A stretch of 64,000 bases of DNA, taken from contig NW_023602073.1 of the NCBI RefSeq assembly GCF_014898055.3, positions 88,454,678-88,518,677 of the forward strand, given 5' to 3'. The position numbers and the translations under genes were made by a program. Below, in pieces: positions 33,324-45,125 of this stretch. The notes under the pieces are model-generated. The model was not told the DNA's origin and made no database searches. It saw nothing but the letters and a program-made list of their open reading frames with translations. Source of the stretch: Talpa occidentalis (taxonomy: Eukaryota; Chordata; Mammalia; Eulipotyphla; Talpidae). Numbering within the stretch: position 1 is the stretch's first letter; the number at the start of each line of letters is the position of its first letter.

Positions 33324-35156
33324 AACAAGAAATTTTTAAATACATATAAATTTCCTCATATATAGCTGTCTCTGTATTTGATTTAGAATTTATGACTCCT
33401 ACATAGACTCACAAAATTATTCTTATATCCACTGATTAGCATTGGAGGCTACAGCTTAATATAGACATAAACAAATACACTAAATAAATGAAAAATACAC
33501 CAGAAAACAAAAAATGCCAGGAAGGAAAAAAATTAACAAAAAGTGATATGAATACAACTATGTGGCTACTTTTGTTACGTGGAAAGCAGAACTTAACCTG
33601 ACCTCACTAAGGAATGTTGAAGGGTATGAGTAATCTAATACCTAGATACACATCAGAGGCAACCATAGAAGGCACTACTAAAAATTATGTAAACCAGGAC
33701 TTCAGGATAAGCTCAATGTAACTACTAACTTGAAATCTACCAAGCATTTACTAAAAGTAGGATAATATATAATGTCTGTAACTTCAATTCCTTATTTAAA
33801 AAAGCAAAAATTCACTACAGCTTTACAGACACTTGCTGAATATCTGTATGCATTTGGTGTATTTGTTTTGTACCACAATAAAATCAGTAAATTCTATATT
33901 TATAAATTGCCTCCTTCCTATTCCCATCCCTTCCTCTCTTCATTCCTTCCTCCTTTTATACAAGTCACTGGGAAATTATGGAAGGTGTCACTATGCAAAT
34001 GACATTTACCATAACATCTAAAAACCATGCTGATGATAAAGATTAGGAGAAGATAACTCCATAAAGAGGGAAGAGGAAAATTATTACTGTGAAAAAAATA
34101 ATGATAGTCACCAATTAAATGACATCTCCTTTGTCTTTGACTTGAGTGCAATTTTCAATTATATTTAGTGTTAAAAAGAATATTTGATGCTGATGTATTT
34201 GGCATCCTTATAATTTTTAATTTCAATAGCAGCCTGTACAATCTATTCATAAGAAAAACTCTACTGCTTAACTCTGGGTTTTAGAGTAAATCAGATTATC
34301 ATACTATATAATGATCTCCCCTTTGGTTTTGATTGAGTAACTTTTTCAAATATCCATGCAAAATGAAACAAAATATATATAAATAAAAGCTTAAATAATT
34401 AGGGATTGAAATTAAACAGGGTTGGATAATTTGGAAACATTTTGTTCATGATAATTTTAGGTCAAGCTTCATCTACATGGTCTTCTTTCCTGTCATTTAA
34501 AATTTATCTCTACTGGTGAAATAGCTACACCAGAAGTATCCTACCAAATCTCTTAAATCATTTTTTTTTTACTTTCTTCAAATTAGTGAACAATTTAGTA
34601 GTCATCATTGAAAATGAATATGAGTTGGCTATCTTCAAGCAAGAACAATGAACATACCCTTATCCATTATTGGGTGCACATAGTTCACATCAATACCAAA
34701 AGGTTGCTCAGAGTAGGAAACCTCATGTGATCCACACATCTTAGGTAAAGTTGGCAATCTGAAAGAGCTGAATTCCAATTCTTTAGGTGATTCAGCTGTA
34801 TCCCTTTGAGTTACTCATATAATATGGAATATTTTGTCTATGACATCCTTTGCTTAAAGTGAAGTCATATACTGATTTGAAAATCATATATTAAACTAAA
34901 AGATTACCTAAGATTCTGGCTATTATTTATAAAGTAATTCAATTTGAAAAAATCCACTCCAGCCATCTTTGGGAGTCAAATTAAAAATTATATTGTAGTT
35001 CTATCAACACTGCTCTTTAATTATGTCATGAATTTATACAGAATCATCCAAAACTGCATGGAAAACATAAAAGAAACCAAAATATTTTTTTATAACTATA
35101 TTGAATGTGAGAGAAAAATCTCCCTCTTTTTTCAGTATAGTGATCAAAAACCTTTC
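33324..35156. other. AT-rich non-coding stretch
   Basis: No repeat recognised. Overlapping 62-77-codon frames near 33.8-34.1 kb arise from pyrimidine-rich sequence. Confidence 0.45.
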
Positions 35157-35169
35157 AAGAAGCATTTCA

Positions 35170-35443
35170 GGGAGCCTCCTGGGTGGTGCAAGAGGTTAGG
35201 ATGCAACCTATGAAGATTGACACAGCCACTGCAGCATGAGTTCTATCCCCAGCCAGGAAGCTACACACATAGTGCAGCAGACCTCTCCTGACTCGCCCCT
35301 GCTCCCCTCAGCATTGTATTTCAGTCAATCTGCCTGTTCTGTTCCCCACTCTGTCTCTAGTGAATCCTCTCACCCCCTACAATTCTGGCCTGTACCCCAT
35401 TTCTTGTATGTATAAATAAATAAATCTTTTCTTTAAAAAAAAA
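35170..35443 (+). mobile_element. tRNA-derived SINE, exact duplication
   Basis: Head GGAGCCTCCTGGGTGGTGCAAGAGGTTAGGA, then GCAGCATGAGTTCTATCCCCAGCC and TTCTTGTATGTATAAATAAATAAATCTTTTC tail. Duplication AAGAAGCATTTCA is exact at 35157-35169 and 35444-35456. It shares CTATGAAG..ACACAGCCACTGCAGCATGAGTTCTATCCCC with the copy at 56969, so the two are close relatives. Confidence 0.96.
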
Positions 35444-35574
35444 AAGAAGCATTTCAAAATTTAAATATAAGTTTAAAAAACAAAGTTAGAGTTCAGGTTG
35501 CAAGTGACACACTCTATATATAGCAGTACTACAGAATTTATGTCATAACTATGCCCATGTGTTATTTCCAATTA

Positions 35575-35690
35575 AATTATGAGGTCCTCAAAATCAGGAA
35601 CCAGTTTTATTTCATATCCTTAGGGCACAACACAAAGCCTTGCCCATAGTATATGTTCAATAAATGTGTATAAAATAAACAAATTAATTA
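35575..35690 (+). repeat. L2 3'-end relic
   Basis: GGTCCTCAAAATCAGGAACCAGTTTTATTTCATATCC..GCACAACACAAAGCCTTGCCCATAGTATATGTTCAATAAATGTGT fits the L2 3' end. Confidence 0.75.
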
Positions 35691-37255
35691 GTGGGACCTG
35701 TGAAAAAGATCTCTCAGCATTTATTTCTACATCATAGTACAATTCCACAATAGGTAAAGAAAGGATGTCTGAAAATCAGGATCTTTTCTAAACTGTGTCC
35801 TTTATGATGGGTACAAAGATCAATCATTCTGAAAAAAAGTTGATCATCAAAATTACCTTATGAGCTTTTAAGAATTTTTTTTTTATTATTTTCAAGAGAT
35901 TCTGATTCAACAATATGACATTGAATCTGACCTCTGATATTATCAAATTTAGTAACCACAACTCCATGTGATGTGATTGCAAGGCTGTGAGAAGACCTCA
36001 TAGCATTAATAAAAGCTGCCTTATGAAATTATAAAATGATTCCCCATTGGTCCCAGTAACTCATATACCCTAAAAGAAGCAGCTCTTACTACAAATTTTA
36101 ATGTTTTCTTTTCTTCTTATAGCAGTGTTCCCAATTATATATATCATGAATCTCACTACATTCCATCCTAGATCATGAGGTAAAGATAGCTATGGAAATC
36201 TGGAAGGACTAATTATTTTTCAAAATGGTAAATTTGTTTATTAACCATTCTAAAAGAAATACATGAACTTTTATTAAATGAGGTGGATTTTAACACACAC
36301 ATAGTTATCATTATTCACTCTCAAAAAACCACTACAATCTTTTTTGTAAAATTACAAACCCATAAGGACAGAATTGAGTGATTGCAGACAAGAAATATCA
36401 ACAAAACTTTGAAAGACAGAAGAGTAAATGGGCAAATTATAAATATTACAGATTTTAAAAAATGGAAACCCAGTTTTCGCACAGACGAAAACCAACAAAA
36501 ACTCTTTCATAAGGCAGAACTCCAAAAAAGACTCAAAAACTGTATGAACCAAACAGAATGGAGGTGCAAGAAATGGGGCAGAATAAGACTCATTTCAGGA
36601 TTGTATAAGGAGTAAATTCCAGGTATAATGCTCCAATGCAACAATCAAGCAGCAATCATTCTTTCCCCCATTGTGTAAAGATGAAGAACATTTACCTACT
36701 TGAGAAATTGAAGCAGAAATATTCTATAGTCTGAGACACTAGTAACAGTAACTATCAGTATAAGAAGCTGATAGTTTTTCTCTTCAGTCCCCACTAATGC
36801 TGGCTGTCAGGCTTACCGTGAGAACCCAATACACGTTGATGTTCTCTCTAGTGCAATTTTCCCCTAACTCAACAAGAATGGCTTTTATCATGATCTGACA
36901 TTTGGGTATTTTCTAGTGACAGAGCCAGATTTACACAATAACTTTGAGTTAAACCCAGCAAAAAACAAACCCATTCACATGCATATACAACTTCTAATAA
37001 GTACTTCTGAATCTTTCTCTTAAATATGAATATACTGCAAGATAGCGATATGGACTCAAGGGAAGACAGGCACCAAAATAAAACCAAACCAAAAAACATT
37101 ATAGCTGGAATTTAAAGAAAACATGGATAATGCAGAGAAGAAAGCATTAACAAGTTATTGTGCTTACCCCAAAAGACATTTAAGAAACAAGAAGAAACAC
37201 TAATTTAAAAAGACAAGAGATTAAAAACATCTTAAATTAACAGTATAGTTCAATT
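35691..37255. other. AT-rich non-coding stretch
   Basis: No repeat identified. The 77-codon plus frame at 36382-36615 is basic and reads somewhat protein-like but has no recognised family, start context or splice sites. An 8-bp hairpin ACTATCAG/CTGATAGT lies near 36750-36775. Confidence 0.4.
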
Positions 37256-37272
37256 AAAAGTTTACAATATAG

Positions 37273-37538
37273 GGCCTCCCTGGTGGTGCAGGCAGTTGAA
37301 CGCCGCACTGTGAAGCTGTCCGCAGCCTCTGCAGCATAGGTTCGATGCTGGCCAGCCAGCGAGAATCCCACCTTGCGCAGCAGACCTCTCCTGTCTCACC
37401 CACTGCTCCCCTCAGCAGCGTATTTCGTCAGTCTGCCTGTTCTGTTCCCCACTCTGTCTCTGGTGAATCCTCTCACCCTCCCACGTATCTGGTCTGTACC
37501 CCGGTTCTTGTATAAAAATAAATAAATCTTAAAAAAAA
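37273..37538 (+). mobile_element. tRNA-derived SINE
   Basis: Well preserved: GGGCCTCCCTGGTGGTGCAGGCAGTTGAACGCCGCACTG head, GGTTCGATGCTGG B-box region, tail AAAAATAAATAAATCTT. Duplications are AAAAGTTTACAATATAG (37256-37272) and AAAAGTTTACAGTATAG (37539-37555), one mismatch in 17. The GCAGGCAGTTGA insertion in the A-box region is shared with 38838. Confidence 0.96.
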
Positions 37539-37583
37539 AAAAGTTTACAGTATAGTAAACAAGTAAAATGAAAAGTTAGAAGA

Positions 37584-37860
37584 GGGCCTCCCTGATAGCA
37601 TAGGGGTTAAAGTTTCAGCACTGTCAAGCTATCGCCAGCCACAGTGGCATGAGTTCAATCCCTGGCCAGGGAGATAACCCACATGGTTCAGCAGATCTCT
37701 CTTCTGTCTCGTCCACTGCTCCCCTCATCAGTGTATTTCAGTAGATCCATCTGTTCTGCTCCCCATTCTGTCTCTGGTGAATCCTCTCATCCTCTGCCCC
37801 TCCTGCCTACATCCCAGTTCTTGTATACATAAATAAATAAAAAATATTTTTTTTTAAAAA
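37584..37860 (+). mobile_element. tRNA-derived SINE, older copy
   Basis: It lies about 45 bp downstream of the previous SINE in the same orientation. It is more diverged: GGGCCTCCCTGATAGCATAGGGGTTAAAG, GGCATGAGTTCAATCCCTGG, CATCCCAGTTCTTGTATACATAAATAAATAAA. It resembles the copy at 1851. It is a separate insertion, because the younger neighbour has its own duplication. Confidence 0.93.
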
Positions 37861-38829
37861 GAAGAAAAATAATAAGAAAGATTAAGAATTGAAATTATTC
37901 TCAACAAAACTGGAACAAAAAGGTGAAATAAAGAAAAGATGTAGAAAAGGAAAATAAAATAAATTTTTTCTAGAAAGTCTAACATCTAAGTAAAAGGACT
38001 TTCATAAACAAAAATAAAAGGGAAATAGAGAGAAGGAAAGGACCAAAAAAGTATACAAGAAAATAACCAACATTAATATTGATAAATCAGGAGTATTTAC
38101 ATAGAAAATCTATATTAAGTTACTTTTCATTTTTAGATTATTCTTACATTTGGGACCTCAAAACTTTAGCATTAAATCCCTGAGACTTTAACCTGAAACT
38201 TTAGTTCAAAACAAAAATCTTCACATTTCTGAGTTTTCATGCACCAGTGCTAGAATACCTATGTACTGTCCCATCAGAGTTTAGCAGAGCTCTGGGCAAG
38301 TCCACTTATAAGTACAAGCTCTCTCATTTAACTGAGCTATGAGCCTGATGTGCTTCTTAATAAAATGTTATGAAAATTCAATTCCAATGATAGAATAAGA
38401 CATACCTTGGACACAGCTCACAAAATTAATATGGCACTGATATGCTAATTATATTCAGCAAGTCAGTATAGAGACATCTACACCTAGGAGCTTAGTAAAT
38501 ATCATTTCATGAACAGGATGACAAGAGAATCACTTCCAGTCAGAACCTCATATGACTTCAATGTGATTACATCCAGGTGATTCCCTTTGTATTTATATAT
38601 ATTTTCACATATTCCCTTTATAAATACTTCCCTTTATATTTCTTTACTCAACATATTATTTATCTAGGATCTATCATATGTAAGCAAATGCTGATTGCTA
38701 TCACAAATAAGGGATACAAATTGGGGTAAAACCTCCTACTTTGGAACTTACCATTTGTCCTATAGACAGACCACTATATGCCTTAACATTAGAGTATAGA
38801 GAAGAAAGTACAAGTGGAAGTATTAAAAG
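37861..38829. other. AT-rich non-coding stretch
   Basis: Nothing recognised. Confidence 0.5.
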
Positions 38830-38837
38830 AAAGAACA

Positions 38838-39123
38838 GGGCCTCCCTGGTGGCACAGGCAGTTGAGCACAGCGCTGTGAAGCTGTCCCCAGCCTCTGCAG
38901 TGTCGGTTGGATCCCCACCAGGCTCGGAGCAACCCACATGGTGAGCAGGCCTCTCCTGTCTCGCCCGCTGCTCCCCTCAGCAGTGTATTTCAGTCAGTCC
39001 GCCTGTTCTGTTCCCCACTCTGTCTCTGGTGAATCCTCTCACCCTCCCGCACATCTGGCCTGTACCCTGGTTCTTGCATAAAATAAATAAGTAAATCATA
39101 AATAAATAAATCATAAATAAATA
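38838..39123 (+). mobile_element. tRNA-derived SINE with expanded tail
   Basis: Head GGGCCTCCCTGGTGGCACAGGCAGTTGAGCACAGCGCTG, body with CTCGCCCGCTGCTCCCCTCAGCAG, and an expanded tail in which AAATAAATCAT recurs. Short duplication AAAGAACA at 38830-38837 and 39124-39131. Confidence 0.95.
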
Positions 39124-39131
39124 AAAGAACA

Positions 39132-40119
39132 AATGATTTCTGCAGGGGAGGATCACAGAGATATATCAGGGTCATAAAAGAAATCATTCAATGTCTCTGG
39201 TTCTTCTAGGCTGTCAAATAATCAAACAACCATCAAATAGATTGATAAGAGAAAAAAGTCAAAAAGAAGTTTAATAATAACATGTTTATCTTCTGTAAAC
39301 ATGGGGGAGATCCAGTAGAACTGAGTAACACCTAATGCACCCATATAACCTCAGATGCCATCTTAAGTAGCTCAGCTAGGGCTAAGGAGGTTATGGGGGA
39401 AAGGAAATCAGGAAGTTTACCAAAGAAGACAAGAAAGTAAAGATATGTAGATTTAATTTCTCCCTTCTGAATTGTAAAGAGACAAGCAGATATGTCTTCC
39501 TGGTACAGTGAGGGAGACCCCTTAAGAAAGAGAGCTTCTCCTTTATATATGTAAATGTCTCTTTCAGAACAGCAACTGTCACTCAACCTCTGGGTCGCTC
39601 TAATGAAATCAATCTTTTGGCAAAAAGACAAATTTTTGTGGCGGCATGTTTTTGCTCCCCTACAGGAGACATAAACACAAATATTTATGGGGTAGAAATA
39701 CTTCAGGCTAATAATTAACACAAGAACAAAAGGCAGCAAATGTCACCTTGGGGAACATTTAAGGATGTCAGTATGTGTCTTTGAATTCCTAGCCTATTCA
39801 CTACTATATCTAATTCACCAATTTTTTAAAACTTCTTTAAAAAGTAGCTCTTTCTGACATTTACTAAACTTATATATAGATTTTGATTTGAATTTTTTTA
39901 TTATATTGATTTCACTCAAACATTGAAATGACTCCTGACTCCTCAGAATGACTATATTTCAATTATTTGCCTTGGCATTTTTTTTTACTTTAATGATTAT
40001 ATCCAAAAATGCACAAAAATATGATTTTTGTATATGTTAATATTGGATTTAGAATGTTAAAGATGAGTTTGTATGTTTTTCATAATTTATATTTCAAATA
40101 TTTTAGTTGCCAACTTTAA
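39132..40119. other. Non-coding stretch, possible old LTR at 39.25-39.76 kb
   Basis: The segment at about 39250-39760 reads on the minus strand with an LTR-like feel (CTGAGCTACTTAAGATGGCATCTGAGGTTATATGGG). I could not define ends or TATA/poly(A) order, so I do not call it separately. A 135-codon minus frame there has no family match. Confidence 0.3.
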
Positions 40120-40815
40120 AAAAGTTAATGTGTAATTTATCTCTTTGATCAAAGGAAAGGAAATTTTAAAAACATTCCAAAACAGGTTGATTTCTTGCTC
40201 CTATTAAGTCACCAGTCTAGGGCAACTCCATTTTTATCTTCCTACTGAAATCATCCCTCAAAAGCTGAAACACAGTCAAACTAGTCCTACATTCTTTAAG
40301 CCCATAGCTTATTTGTTAACCAAGTCTAAGTGCATTCTATTTTTCAGCTGGACTGGTTAAATCAGTTAATAAGTACCTGACCTTTTCCTGCAATATCAAT
40401 ACTAACCTGTTCTTTATGAGAAAATGTATTTTTCCATATAAAGAAAACCTAGAAACTCAGGTCCAGCCCTTCGTCAATGAGGCATCTCTGCAACAGAAGG
40501 ATCTCACAACCAACCCCTATTAGGACAAAGTCCAGCACCATCAATCACTCTCAGCCAACCCTGCCTCCTCTGTCCCACTGTTTGCTTTGCCAAATGATCT
40601 CTTGACAAACCTTATTCCGGTGCCTCCAACACACCCTCTCAGCCAATGGAATTCAACTCGTATTTTTCCAAGTCTTGCTTCACAAATGTCATAAATGTCC
40701 ATTCCCTTAGTGATTCTGAGAGGCAGAGCTGAGTCTATAGGAACTTACCTCCAGGTGATCCAAACTTGCATTAAAGTCTTTTCTCTTGTGGCATACTTTT
40801 GGCATTTATGACCAC
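40120..40815 (+). mobile_element. Possible degenerate LTR or old repeat
   Basis: Denser in C than its flanks. CATAAATGTCC..GGCAGAGCTGAGTCTATAGG..CATTAAAGTCTTTTCTCTTGTGGCA resembles an LTR R/U5 end using ATTAAA as poly(A) signal. No matching 5' end, duplication or internal genes were found. Confidence 0.25.
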
Positions 40816-42427
40816 TGGGTACCCAAGCCCTGAGTTTCAAGGTAATGCTAGATTCCTTTTACCACAGTTTCATTTTTATTCAGTCACAAGTTTGAATTTA
40901 TCCTACTGCAGGACTTGACAAATGTTTGCAAAAGTTATACACCTTCTTGATGCATAAAAGCAACACTCAAGAATACTCATTCTATTCTGTAAAACCTTCC
41001 TTCTTCTTTTTCAGAGACTCAACTCTGTATTTCCAAAATCTCTTCCAGATAGGGGACATGTCAATAGAACAAATTAATTCTTCCCTGATCATAAGATACT
41101 AGAGTTTTACATGTCAAAGGTTGTATCACTCCAGGAAGAAACCTACATCTAGATTTTTTTGCATTACAAAAGCTAACCTTCTGCTTTCATTATCAAGCAA
41201 TATTATTAAAGATTTCATCCAGAATCCATCCTTTGATATGATGTTACCTGTGGAATCTTTTCCTTGTCAATAGCATAATCACCTCCTATGAATTCTGTCA
41301 GGACAAGTGATACCCTGAATCTCAGTACAACTCACACTGTTTTGTTTGTCTCATATCAAAAACTATTGAGGCTTTGTTTTGTTTTGTTTTTTGGATGCGG
41401 ATTACGTAAAAACAAATAATAAAAATCAAGTATACTCTCCTATTTAATCCATAGAAAAAAACAATGCTCTCAAAAGAAATAGAGACTTCCAAAATTCAAT
41501 GGAATTTGAATTTCATCAAAGTAACCTGAACATTAATGAAACTCTTGGAATAAATAGATACTTTGATTATGTTATAGTGGGTTTTGCTGATAAAACATAC
41601 AGAAAGCAAGCAAAAAAAATGACTTACTATAATTGTTTTAGTTGTTTAATTCTCAATGGTATTTTGAAAATTGTTAGTGAGTGGCTCTTCCATCTGAAAT
41701 CTAGCATGAAAATTTTAAGTGGATGGCTTCCCAAGTGCAGATCTCCAGAAACAGAACCGAAAGAGTTTTCCTCTGTCCTGGGGCTGAGGAATTTCAGAAT
41801 TATAATAGATTAGTTCTCATTATCCTCCACACAAAACAAGTAAGAAAGGGCCACCTCTACCAGACTTCCTATTAGGTTAAAGACTTATCTCTTTGATTAG
41901 CAAACTTATTTGTGAGTTGTGCTAAATCAACACTCTCCAGACAAGGACAAAAAATTCCCTTCACCAAATAGACAGTGAAGAACAACACTGATTTGACTGG
42001 CTACTCAGTCTGGATTTTTTTTTAATGTAAACATATTAACCTGAGATCAAAGCAAAAGCAAAGGAAGTGATAATTCTGAAACATTTGTAGTAATGGGAAA
42101 GGGGATGTAATCCACTAGAGGAGATTTGAAGTTTATCAGTAACCTCTGGATAAAGAACTTTGAGAATGTTTTTCCTAAAGGGCCAGGAAATAAGTTTAAT
42201 CTATTACATGATAAGAAAAACTAATTGTAAATGCTACTACAGAAGTAACATGTTAAGTTACTGGGTAAGGTATCAAGTCTCATTCCCCAAAAGCTTAACC
42301 TTTGAGCTGCATGTGCTAATAGAAACCAAAGACAGCATGACTGCTCACAAAAAGAAAGGAAAAAAAACATGCCCTAAAGCTCCAGTTGCTTCCATCAGGT
42401 AATGTGCTACTGAACAAACAACAAATA
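40816..42427. other. AT-rich non-coding stretch
   Basis: No repeat recognised. The 104-codon frame at 41499-41813 has no domain, no splice context and average composition. Confidence 0.45.
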
Positions 42428-42442
42428 AGAAAATGGATTGCC

Positions 42443-43331
42443 TTTTTTTTTTTTTTTTTTTTTTTACAGATGCAAAGAGGATTTATTTAGAGAGAGTTAT
42501 TGGTGTTCTATGAGGCAGCACCTCTCCTCCCCTTTTATTTTATTTATTTTTTGGGGGGTCACCTGGGAGTTTTATTGATGAATTTTTTTTAATAATAAAT
42601 TTTATTTTTATATTCCCCATACAATTGCAACCCCCCATTCTGACCCCAATCCCTCCCTCCCGCCCCCCACCCCCTAAAAGTGTCTCTGGTTCATAGTTTT
42701 TTGTTGATTTTGATTTTCACTTTCTTATAGTTATTCATTTTCCTGCTCCCTTATTTAAGTTTTCTAGATTCCTGCTATGAGTGAGACCATCCGGTATTTT
42801 TCTTTTTCTTTTTGGCTTATTTCGCTGAGCATGATCCCTTCCAGTGCCATCCATGTTGCTGCAAATTGCATGTGTTTATCTTTTTTGAATGCTGAGTAAT
42901 ATTCCATGGTGTATATGTACCACAACTTCTTGATCCAGTCATCTATTTTTGGGCATTTGGGTTGTTTCCAAAGCTTAGCTATTGTAAATAGTGCTGCTAT
43001 AAACATAGGGGTGCAGGTGTTCTTTGGAATTGATGTTTCTGTGTCCTTTGGGTAAATACCTAGGAGTGGAATTGCTGGATCATATGGAAGCTCTATGTTT
43101 AGTAGGTCCAGAAATCTCCACACAGCTCTCCATAGTGGTTGGACCAGTTTGCACTCCAACCAGCAGTGCAGGAGAGTTCCTTTTTCTCCACACCCTCACC
43201 AACATTTGTTGTTGCTAGTTTTTTTAATATGTGCCATTCTCACTGGTGTAAGATGGTATCTCATGGTAGTTTTGATTTGCATTTCCCTGATTATAAGTGA
43301 TGTTGAACATTTTTTCATATGCCTGTTGGCC
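42443..43331 (-). pseudogene. 5'-truncated young L1, antisense, with 3' transduction
   Basis: The 14-bp duplication AGAAAATGGATTGC is exact at 42428-42441 and 43332-43345. On the minus strand the element enters ORF2 near the block coding [20 protein letters not shown] and is open to 43197. A TGA where relatives have CGA (likely CpG decay, 43196-43194) interrupts it. It is then open to the normal end at 42764. The 3'UTR with the G-rich tract runs to an A8 at 42590-42583. About 117 bp of non-L1 sequence and a 23-nt A tail (42465-42443) follow. Nearly identical to the 9-kb copy in the shared part. Confidence 0.96.
42466..42582 (-). mobile_element. 3'-transduced flank carried by the L1
   Basis: The sequence lies between the L1's own terminal A run and the final A tail, both inside the target-site duplications. 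It matches no L1 3' end in this window. On the minus strand AATAAA (42487-42482) lies 16 nt before the poly(A) tail, as expected for read-through to a downstream poly(A) site at the source locus. Confidence 0.75.
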
Positions 43332-43345
43332 AGAAAATGGATTGC

Positions 43346-44575
43346 TTTTGTTTGATTTTTTTTTTCTCTCAAGTTTACTTGACTGTAGAGGCAAGAAGGT
43401 GGCATATCTGAATGAATAGAAACTTAAAATATGGAGAAAAATGAAAAGATCTAATCATTTACATTTAAATGGTCACTTCAATTAATAATATTCTAGTAAT
43501 ATAACTGCTTAGTTGACTTTAATTAAGACATTTTTATTTGATTTAGAATTGATGTCTAAGTTCCACTGCATGAGACTATTTCATAAGATAACAAATAAAT
43601 TTACATATTTAATGTTTGTATATTTATTATATTTCTGTATTGATATTAATATATTTAGATATATAAATTTAGGTATATATTTTCTCTATATTTATGTAAC
43701 TGAATATTTACTTATTTTTAATGTATAATTTATCTCTATAAATATACCTAGCTGCCTGCTAAGTATGCTAGACAGAAAAAACACATCAAATCCCAGAGAT
43801 ACATACAGTTGGGCTAAACTGAAATAATCTTTCCTTTCTCCTTCCCATGAAATCATACTTTAGTTTGCTCCCCTACTATCTGTTATACTCTGGATACCAT
43901 GGGAATGAAAACAACTTTACAAATAGACCAGGCAGTCAGCAAGTGCAGCACACTGAACAAAACACTTAAGATTATGATTATAAGGAAAGAAACATTCTTC
44001 CCTTGACTTTTTCTATTTCTTAACATTCCTACCACTTTACTTACTACAAAACTCATGTACCCAGATTTTCATCTAAACTCAACAACTTAAACATGAGTAG
44101 CAAACAAAAAATAAAATCATTGCAGTCATTTCAATCACAGTCTTTTGAAAAAATCTATTTATTTTAATACAGCAGATCATAACAATAGAAAGTTTCCCCT
44201 AAAAGGATTAACATACATCTGAAAAGAGATCATCTTTCCCCAAGATTTGCCAAGTTTATCTACTATTCTCATTTTCTATTCTCAATGGAACATCTTCATC
44301 ACAAGAACCCAAATACCATCATCTTTCTACCTTCATGTAATGACTAATGTCATCACCATCACTTGAAGAGTGAGAATACACCGTATCAAGTGAGTTCCCA
44401 TGTTCTTTTTCTCATAAATTGTCATTTTTTCCCTTCTACTAAAATTCATCCTCCCATTATTTCACATATAAACAACAGTAACAACTGCATTTGTCTTTAT
44501 GTCTTTAATCTCCCCCCTTTTGATTCATCCCATGCATTGTTATCACTAGTTAAAGTTAAAACAATGTTTATACAT
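43346..44575. other. AT-rich non-coding stretch
   Basis: No repeat recognised. 43560-43740 is extremely AT-rich with TATTTATAT motifs. Confidence 0.5.
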
Positions 44576-45125
44576 TCATTATTCAAATTCTTGTGTAGTT
44601 TTCCATTAACTTCAAAATAAACTGCAATTTCTTCAACTTGGAACTCAAAGCCTTCTACAATATGGATTCAGTCTTCTACATAAAACATGTCTTGTTTATT
44701 TTTTTCATTATTGTGAGGATTTTAAAAGAGGATTAACATGCCACTTAAACATACACTGGACATACCACGTGGGCATTCATGTGCAGATACACACACACAC
44801 CACATTCCTTTCTGTTCCTTCAGTTTACATTTTACTAAAACAGCATGGCTTTTATTAAGCTATTATCTCAGCTACAAGATTCATCTTCCTTCTATTTCCT
44901 TTTCATTCCTCCATGTCCAGCACAAATGCTTTTTCCCACAGCATTGGTTTAAATAAATGTTTTTCCTGCATTTCCCTTATACTTTATGTATTTTTCTATT
45001 TTGATACTGAGTACAATTTTTCCCATCATACCTATTATGTATGGATTTTTAGATTCTTAAAACTTGGGGGCTATGCTAATAGTAATCTTGATTATAGAAG
45101 GTACTAAAAACATACTGATTATTAA
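44576..45125 (+). repeat. L2 fragment (ORF2 end and 3'UTR)
   Basis: CTTCAAAATAAACTGCAATTTCTTCAACTTGGAACTCAAAGCCTTCTACAATATGGATTC corresponds to the L2 ORF2 end ('aaagtccaaactccttagcctggcattcaaggcccttcacaatctggc'). ATTCCTTTCTGTTCCTTCAGTTTACATTTTACT follows in order. Short frames of 64-85 codons overlap it. Strongly diverged. Confidence 0.6.

Noticed and set aside
36382..36615. 77-codon basic frame on the plus strand
   Set aside because: Looks superficially protein-like, but the opposite strand is equally open and no start, splice or family evidence exists.
39332..39739. 135-codon minus-strand frame
   Set aside because: The sequence has the feel of an old repeat or LTR; the translation shows no conserved domain.
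41499..41813. 104-codon plus-strand frame
   Set aside because: No recognisable motif and no codon or composition contrast with the surrounding AT-rich DNA.
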